Of a DNA stretch of 51,124 nucleotides, positions 46,404 through 51,124 are shown in pieces (the first letter of the stretch is position 1; every line of letters starts with the position of its first letter). The translations under genes and the position numbers were made by a program. This stretch comes from Armatimonadota bacterium (GTDB taxonomy: Bacteria; Armatimonadota; Hebobacteria; GCA-020354555; CP070648): positions 4,723,889 to 4,775,012 of the forward strand of contig CP070648.1 of NCBI GenBank assembly GCA_020354555.1, read 5' to 3'. The notes beneath the pieces are model-generated. The model had not been told where the DNA came from. It searched no databases and saw only the letters and a list, made by a program, of their open reading frames with translations.

Positions 46404-46625
46404 TCAGGCGCGGTCGCCGCCCACAACGTAGACGAACTCGACGACATCGCCCGCGTGCAGGGGCGTGGCACCGTAGCGCGTGGGATCAATGATGCGGCGG
46501 TTGATTTCCACGGTCACCACGTCGGGGCGAATGCGTTGCTGCTCGAGCCAAGCGGCTACGGTAGTGCCGTCCTCGACCGATTCCTGTTTGCCGTTGACTG
46601 AGAGCGTGACGACCAACCGACTCAC
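46404..46625 (-). CDS. thiS: ThiS/MoaD-like sulfur carrier with masked Gly-Gly end
   Basis: A 73-residue ubiquitin-fold sulfur carrier: VTLSVNGKQESVEDGTTVAA start, VVTVEINRRII middle and AGDVVEFVYVVGG end. Gly69-Gly70 is the site that E1-like enzymes adenylate and load with sulfur. In this protein the Gly-Gly is followed by Asp71-Arg72-Ala73, so it must be trimmed first. The JAMM peptidase gene overlaps it upstream (GTGA), making it the likely trimming enzyme. The GTG 46625 has GAGAG too close upstream; TTG 46616 is possible. No thiF/moeB or thiG is in the window. Confidence 0.88.
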   Translation of the reverse strand: MSRLVVTLSVNGKQESVEDGTTVAAWLEQQRIRPDVVTVEINRRIIDPTRYGATPLHAGDVVEFVYVVGGDRA

Positions 46626-47032
46626 CTCTCATTGCGAACGACGCGGAATTTCTGCTCCGAGACCGTGCCGTTGTGGATGCGGAAGATACGCATCACCGGC
46701 CGCTTAAGATTGACGAGGGAGATGATGACGTAATCGAGGTCCGGGTAGAAGGCGAGTTCGCGGTCGCGTTCGCTGGGGTACGCCTCGCTGGCAACGTGGG
46801 AGTGATAGATCGCCAACAGCGATAGCCCTTCCCTGCGCGCGTCGCGGACGACCCGCAACTGGTCGCGCGGATCCATGAAATAGCTGTAACCGCTGTGGTC
46901 GGTGTTGATCATCGGGTACACCTTGAGCACCAGACCATCACTACCGGCCAGGATGCCGCACGCCTCCATGGGGAACTCATGGCGCACGTGCTGCTGCAGC
47001 CGCTCCATATGGCGTTTCGGTATGAGCAGCAT
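46622..47032 (-). CDS. JAMM/M67 metallopeptidase
   Basis: A 136-residue JAMM (JAB1/MPN) domain protein. The zinc motif is H77-S-H79-x7-S87-x2-D90 (YHSHVASEAYPSERD), with Glu23 in FPMEACGILAG as the catalytic acid. Bacterial members next to ThiS/MoaD-like proteins remove residues after the Gly-Gly or release conjugated cargo, as in QbsD/QbsE and Mec+/CysO. The overlap with thiS supports that role. ATG 47032 has AAAGG close upstream; the longer reading frame adds 29 unsupported residues. Confidence 0.9.
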   Translation of the reverse strand: MLLIPKRHMERLQQHVRHEFPMEACGILAGSDGLVLKVYPMINTDHSGYSYFMDPRDQLRVVRDARREGLSLLAIYHSHVASEAYPSERDRELAFYPDLDYVIISLVNLKRPVMRIFRIHNGTVSEQKFRVVRNER

Positions 47033-47187
47033 CGCCTTTCGACCTGACTTGTGTGCGCCCCCGCCGCGCGCCGCCACGCACAACCCGCGGCCGCTGCGGC
47101 CAATCACGCGGCGTCGCACCCGGCAGCCCCGCGACGAGGACGTTCACCGCGGCCGTCCCGGCGCCCGATAGAGCAAGCGTTGGAATC

Positions 47188-47216
47188 ATGTTGCCGCAAA
47201 CGCCGAGCCCTGTCAA
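47188..47216 (-). promoter_or_regulatory. Candidate promoter of the JAMM-thiS-thi4-larE locus
   Basis: On the minus strand TTGACA (47216-47211) is followed after 17 bases by CAACAT (47193-47188), a poor -10. The JAMM start lies about 155 bases downstream. Confidence 0.45.
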
Positions 47217-47257
47217 TCCCGGCCGCGACCGCGGTGTGCCCGGCGCGGGGCGGTACG

Positions 47258-48571
47258 TCAGGGAATAGTGCGCTCCGCGGAGGTATCGTTGATGACCAGC
47301 CCGGTGACCGCCTTGGGGTAGAAGTACGTCGACTTGCCGGGCATGCGCAGCCCGGCCGATGCCACGCGCTTCACCTGCTCGACCGTGGTCGGACGCAAGA
47401 GCAGAGCGCATTCGGCTTGTCCCTCATTGACGCGCCGCACGGCCTCCGCTTCGTCCATCGCGTAGTCCACGTACTCGCCGCACCCGTCAGCCCCGAGTAT
47501 TGGGTCTATGAGCAACCGGTGAATGAGGACGGTGCCCAGCTCGTTGATGCCTCCCGGGCCAGGATCGTTGGGCAAGGACTCGGGCTTGGCGACAAGCAAC
47601 CGGCATCCCTGCGACTTGGTGTAGATCCCGAAGCGCGCGCGGCCGTCGGCATGTTCGAGGGACGCGATGAGGGACCGCGCCGCAGCGAGCGGATGTGCGT
47701 CGCATTCGACCGCGAGCGTCTCGAAGTGGCGCGCCAACAGCTCGTCGAGACGGGCCCGCTGCTCGGACGTGCGCAGTCGCAGCACGCGGTGGGTGGGCAG
47801 GATCATCATCCCCGGTTGCTCGGCAGGGCACAGCAGGACCAACACGTGGTTGAACGCGGCCTCGGCCGGCGCCGCGGGATGCGCGCGTTGCAGTTCCCGG
47901 CTCACCGCGAGGGCCGTCTCGTACCGGTGGTGTCCGTCGGCGATGAAGATCGGCCCCTGCGCGATCAGCTCGCAATAGCGATCCGTCAGCCGGTCTTGCC
48001 GGCGACGCCAGAGGCGATGGCGCTCGTCTCCCAACGCCGCCTCGGACGCCGGCTGCTCGGCCATCATCTCGGCGATGACCTCCACTATCCGTCCGTCCGC
48101 GTCGTCGTGAAGCGCGAAGACGGGGCTGATCTGTGCGCGGCACGCGAGCATCAGCCGCCGCCGATCCTCCCGCGGTGCGCGCAGCGTACCCTCGTGCGGG
48201 AGGACGATGCGCTCCTCAAAAGGCGTCAGGCGCACGGCGCAGATCACGCCGAGGCGCGTCCGGCTCTCGCCGTCAAGCATGAACGTATGCGTGCACGGGT
48301 AGAGTCCCGGCGCGTCATCGTCTGCCAGCACGCCCTGTTGCCGCCATTGCTGCAGCGCGGCCGCCGCCCGCGAGTAGCGGCCGGCGTCATCGGCAGCTCC
48401 GGCCGTGGTGAACCCGAGTTCGAGGCGAACGACATTATGTGGATCGCGATCCAGCAGGCGCTGCTCGTCGTCAGGAGCAATGATGTCGTAGGGCGGTGCC
48501 AGGACGTCGCTGAGGTCGCGGCGCTGGTACCTCAAACCGACGAACGGCCGTACAATCGGGGGCGGGGTCAC
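47258..48571 (-). CDS. DUF1015 family protein
   Basis: A 437-residue DUF1015 protein. Diagnostic stretches are VLAPPYDII at the N-terminus, NVVRLELG, GPIFIADGHHRYETAL near the middle, and RMPGKSTYFYPKAVTGLVI close to the C-terminus. The family has no established reaction; links to serine kinase-like SerK proteins have been described for some members. GTG 48571 is used because the conserved part begins nearby; the ribosome site is poor. It precedes the JAMM-thiS locus on the same strand, separated by 225 bases that contain the candidate promoter for that locus. Confidence 0.87.
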   Translation of the reverse strand: MTPPPIVRPFVGLRYQRRDLSDVLAPPYDIIAPDDEQRLLDRDPHNVVRLELGFTTAGAADDAGRYSRAAAALQQWRQQGVLADDDAPGLYPCTHTFMLDGESRTRLGVICAVRLTPFEERIVLPHEGTLRAPREDRRRLMLACRAQISPVFALHDDADGRIVEVIAEMMAEQPASEAALGDERHRLWRRRQDRLTDRYCELIAQGPIFIADGHHRYETALAVSRELQRAHPAAPAEAAFNHVLVLLCPAEQPGMMILPTHRVLRLRTSEQRARLDELLARHFETLAVECDAHPLAAARSLIASLEHADGRARFGIYTKSQGCRLLVAKPESLPNDPGPGGINELGTVLIHRLLIDPILGADGCGEYVDYAMDEAEAVRRVNEGQAECALLLRPTTVEQVKRVASAGLRMPGKSTYFYPKAVTGLVINDTSAERTIP

Positions 48572-48732
48572 AATGAGCTAGCCTTTCCGAGCAATGTGAA
48601 AAGCGCGCCGACCAGGCCGGGCCATGACACGCGCGGGTGACCACGACGGGGCATCCCGAAGCGCCGTGCTGCAGGTGGGTACGGGACCGCCGCGGCGCCG
48701 CTCGGCGGCGGCAGTCGGCGCGAACACGGCCA

Positions 48733-48761
48733 ATTATAGCTGCAGCGTGCCGGCTCGGCAA
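48733..48761 (-). promoter_or_regulatory. Promoter of the DUF1015 gene
   Basis: On the minus strand TTGCCG (48761-48756) and a consensus TATAAT (48738-48733) are 17 bases apart. The start codon is 162 bases downstream, leaving a long leader without a clear structure. Confidence 0.7.
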
Positions 48762-48803
48762 GAGACGCCGTGATGAGGGGCAGAGGTATCGGTGCGGCCC
48801 GGG

Positions 48804-49952
48804 TCAGGCGGGCGGGCGCATCTGGGCGTGCCACCAGGGCGGCGAGGCGAACAATGCGAGCGCCTCGCCCATGGTCAAGCTGCGGCCTGCGGCCCGCGTC
48901 AACGCGGAACGGCTGATATCGCCGATGAATACCGTCTCCTCGTTCTGCATGCCGCCCGGGCCAGGCACGGGCGCGGCGCAATGCAGCGTGGCCCGGGTAA
49001 GCTCGTCATCCGTCGCGAAGGCGACCTCCGCCGCCCTCAAGCACTTCTGAAGCACGATGTAGCGCGTGTCGGGGCTGGCGACCGCGTCTTCCACCATGAT
49101 CGACAGGGTCGCCGCGCCGTCCCGCGGATCTACCGTCACGGCGTCCACCGTTGTCATCAAGCCCTCCGCCTCTGCTGCGCTCCGCAGCGACTCCAGCAGC
49201 ACGCGCTCCTTATCGGAAGGGCTGACCGCGACGTCCGCGGCCGGAGTCGCCGACGATGCGTCTTTGCCTGGAGCGTAGATGACCGGTTCCCGCGCCTCGT
49301 CGCGCGGCGCCGAGCGCCTGTCGCGTCCGTCCTCGGCTCGACGCGTGGGAGCGGGAGCGACATCACGGCTCGGCGGCCGCGCGCCCGGAGCCACGACGCG
49401 CGGCAACACTTCGTCAAGTATGCTAGCGCGCGTGGCGCCCTTCTCCCTGCTCAGCGCTACCAGCGTGGCCACCAGGATACAGCCCAGGGCCAAGCCCAGG
49501 AGCAGGCCGATCGGGGGTCGGGGGAAGGCGCGCGCGAATACTGCGCGCCACGAGGGGGTCTTGCGAGTGGCATCGTCGCTGAGCGATGACAGTCGGTGCT
49601 CGACCTGCGCGATCTTGTTGCTGTCCGAGGTGCTCGTCGGGTCGAGTTGCAGCGCGAGCCGGTACCAGCCAAGGGCATCGGTATAGGCGCCCTGATCGCG
49701 AGCGATATCGCCGAGCAAGGAATGGGCCGAGGCGTCGTTGGGATACCGACGCAGAACCTCGACACACTTGGTCGTCGCGGACTCATACTGGCGGCGCAAG
49801 CGCAGCAGATTCGCTTCCGCCAGCAGGGCGTGAGTCTCGCCTTCGAGGGGCTCCGGCGTCTGGCGTGACCGCGCCTCCGCGACGGGCGCGCCGCACTCCG
49901 GACAGACAGTCGCGTCCTCGGCAAGCCCGCTCCCGCACTGCGGGCAGTTCAT
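48804..49952 (-). CDS. Zinc-ribbon, TPR and membrane-anchored protein
   Basis: A 382-residue protein. A zinc ribbon with two CPxCG pairs (CPQCGSG and CPECGAP) occupies about 1-25. TPR-like helices follow (about 38-110; AHSLLGDIARDQGAYTDA), then one membrane helix (about 147-165), a charged disordered stretch to about 240, and a C-terminal domain of about 130 residues that I do not recognise. The layout suggests a cytoplasmic sensing head and an outer domain. GGGAGG lies nine bases before ATG 49952. No operon partner is evident. Confidence 0.72.
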   Translation of the reverse strand: MNCPQCGSGLAEDATVCPECGAPVAEARSRQTPEPLEGETHALLAEANLLRLRRQYESATTKCVEVLRRYPNDASAHSLLGDIARDQGAYTDALGWYRLALQLDPTSTSDSNKIAQVEHRLSSLSDDATRKTPSWRAVFARAFPRPPIGLLLGLALGCILVATLVALSREKGATRASILDEVLPRVVAPGARPPSRDVAPAPTRRAEDGRDRRSAPRDEAREPVIYAPGKDASSATPAADVAVSPSDKERVLLESLRSAAEAEGLMTTVDAVTVDPRDGAATLSIMVEDAVASPDTRYIVLQKCLRAAEVAFATDDELTRATLHCAAPVPGPGGMQNEETVFIGDISRSALTRAAGRSLTMGEALALFASPPWWHAQMRPPA

Positions 49953-50417
49953 CGGCTGCCACCTCCCATTCGGATGACGAAAGCATGAGTTCGCGGCGAC
50001 CGCCGGCGCAGCTCGTCACGGGATGAATATGATAAGCTGCCTTGCGTCGGCGGCTCGCCGCAATCGATACCGCTAACCTCATACCCGCCGATCAAACGCC
50101 CTAATCCTGGATTCCGCCTGCAATATTGGGCGGCTGGGCGACAAATCAGCCTCCCGGAATCGGGAAAGACAATGATAAGGGAGCGCGGAGTGGCGCGCCG
50201 TGCGCCGATATGGAGCAGTGGGAGAGGATTTGTGTCGCGCGGGTGACAAGGATTGGCGCACGACACCGTATAATGTCGTCATGGCAAGGAGGGTGCGCCC
50301 CGGCGTCGTGTTTGCGTTGGCGGGTCCTGTCCCACGGACGGTGTGAGCGTCGCACTGCGCCTCGTGCCGTGCTCCCCGACGGTGGCGGTCGCCCCTACGC
50401 GTAGCTGACGCGCGGTT
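49953..50417. other. Intergenic region with a TATAAT and dyad, no gene seen
   Basis: 465 bases between divergent genes. It contains a TATAAT at 50269-50274 on the plus strand with no good -35, and GTGTCG (50232-50237) inverted as CGACAC (50261-50266) just before it, a possible operator. A perfect palindrome CTACGCGTAG lies at 50395-50404. A 21-codon frame from 50281 is not supported. Confidence 0.45.
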
Positions 50418-51124
50418 ATGTTCAAGGCCATCACGAGCTTAATAGAGGATAAGGGAGAAGCGCTGGCTTCGGAATGGTTGGCGGAGCTGGAGCGGCGGGG
50501 CAACATCCTCGCCGCCTCGGGCAACCGCCGCCAGTTGTGGGACGACGCCAAGACGTGGGTGACGCTGCTACTGCGCGCGATGCGTGCGGAGGACATTGCG
50601 CCCCTGCAACGTGCGTATCCCCTGACCGCCGAACGTCTCGCCGCCGGTCGGTTCCCGGCGGCTGACGCTATCGAGGCGATTCTGAGTTTCAAGGCGATCT
50701 TGTGGCGTGAAGTCCTCGCCCTCCCCGATGCCGGGAGCCAGTCGGTGCTGTCGGCACTGCATCTACTCGGGGAATGGTTCGACTCCCTCGTCATCAGTAC
50801 GGTGGAGAACTACATGAGCCCCGAGGGAGGTGACGGGTCGCGCAGCGTGGAGGTGGACCGCGCGAAACACCTCAGTCGGCGGGCGGAGGAGGAATCCGCC
50901 GTTTCCAAACTCGTGCAGGAGATAGCGTCGGAGCGGGATACTCGGCGCCTACTTGAACTCGTCGCGCGGTCCGCGGCCCATCTCGCGGGAGCGAAGAAGG
51001 CCGCGGTCATCGTGCGCCGCGGCGAGTCACTCGCCTACGGCGCGGCGTATCGCATGCCGCTGTCCTACCTGAACAGCTTCGTCAGACGCACCGGCACGCC
51101 GTTGTCAGGAGCGCTGGAGCCCGA
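50418..51124 (+). CDS. RsbRD-like sensor plus GAF domain protein, cut by window edge
   Basis: Open from ATG 50418 to the window end, 235 codons without a stop. Residues about 5-135 match the RsbRD N-terminal helical sensor (LIEDKGEALASEWLAELERRG, AADAIEAILSFKAILWREVL). A helical linker (about 140-175) leads into a GAF domain (ERDTRRLLELVARSAAHLAGAKKAAVIVRRG). The output domain, such as a kinase, phosphatase or cyclase, lies outside. An in-frame stop at 50406 makes 50418 the earliest start; there is no ribosome site. A cytoplasmic stress or signal sensor is likely. Confidence 0.72.
   Translation, partial: MFKAITSLIEDKGEALASEWLAELERRGNILAASGNRRQLWDDAKTWVTLLLRAMRAEDIAPLQRAYPLTAERLAAGRFPAADAIEAILSFKAILWREVLALPDAGSQSVLSALHLLGEWFDSLVISTVENYMSPEGGDGSRSVEVDRAKHLSRRAEEESAVSKLVQEIASERDTRRLLELVARSAAHLAGAKKAAVIVRRGESLAYGAAYRMPLSYLNSFVRRTGTPLSGALEP

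Noticed and set aside
50281-50346. A 21-codon leaderless small protein after the TATAAT at 50269
   Set aside because: It is short, Arg/Pro-rich and lacks a convincing -35 or conservation evidence.

Overview
GC-rich bacterial chromosome segment with about 40 protein genes, no rRNA, no tRNA that I could see, no CRISPR array and no recognisable transposase. Many genes start with GTG or TTG. The gene set suggests an uncultured free-living bacterium: a secreted amidase with copper-amine-oxidase-N-like and AMIN domains, tandem DUF1080, GH127-like and sulfatase/anSME proteins, secreted YdjC-type deacetylases, fused 2-oxoacid:ferredoxin oxidoreductase subunits, and an arsR-acr3-arsM operon. An Armatimonadota-like or neighbouring Terrabacteria lineage is my best guess, but that is inference from gene content; no marker gene here settles it.

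Layout. 1-3.2 kb: a truncated GH127-like glycosidase, a MoxR ATPase and a divergent ceramidase-like hydrolase. 3.2-6.8 kb: DUF72, then the divergent arsenic operon arsR-acr3-arsM with an unusually clear operator. 6.8-16 kb: M48 peptidase, an unrecognised gene behind a structured leader, double DUF1080, sialidase-like propeller, murG, NlpC/P60, and two orphan complex-I-like membrane genes. 16-23 kb: a PMBR/Ig-like membrane protein coupled to alr, a clostripain lipoprotein, and a divergent sulfatase/anSME pair. 23-30.7 kb: amidase-murI-rph-rdgB, an exported NIF3-like protein, a methyltransferase and a rhomboid-TPR fusion. 30.7-38 kb: the 2-oxoacid:ferredoxin oxidoreductase pair, split by a palindromic repeat, then tandem YdjC paralogues and a transaldolase. 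38-44 kb: TPR membrane protein, CBM9-like protein, nadE, zinc-binding membrane protein and ftsH. 44-51 kb: a JAMM-ThiS-Thi4-LarE sulfur locus, DUF1015, a zinc-ribbon TPR protein and a truncated RsbRD/GAF sensor.

The most interesting unit is the minus-strand run at 47032-44480. A JAMM/M67 metallopeptidase overlaps a ThiS-like sulfur carrier whose Gly-Gly is masked by three extra residues (Asp-Arg-Ala). A Thi4-like thiazole synthase and a LarE-type sacrificial sulfur transferase follow. The JAMM enzyme is a natural candidate for unmasking the carrier, and the locus gathers several sulfur-transfer logics in one transcript. A degenerate four-copy 18-bp tandem repeat lies between thiS and thi4. 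Other points to revisit are the nested inverted repeats ahead of the unknown gene at 8473, the arsR operator that reaches the start codon, the NuoM/NuoN-like pair lacking canonical lysines, and several palindromic repeat elements.
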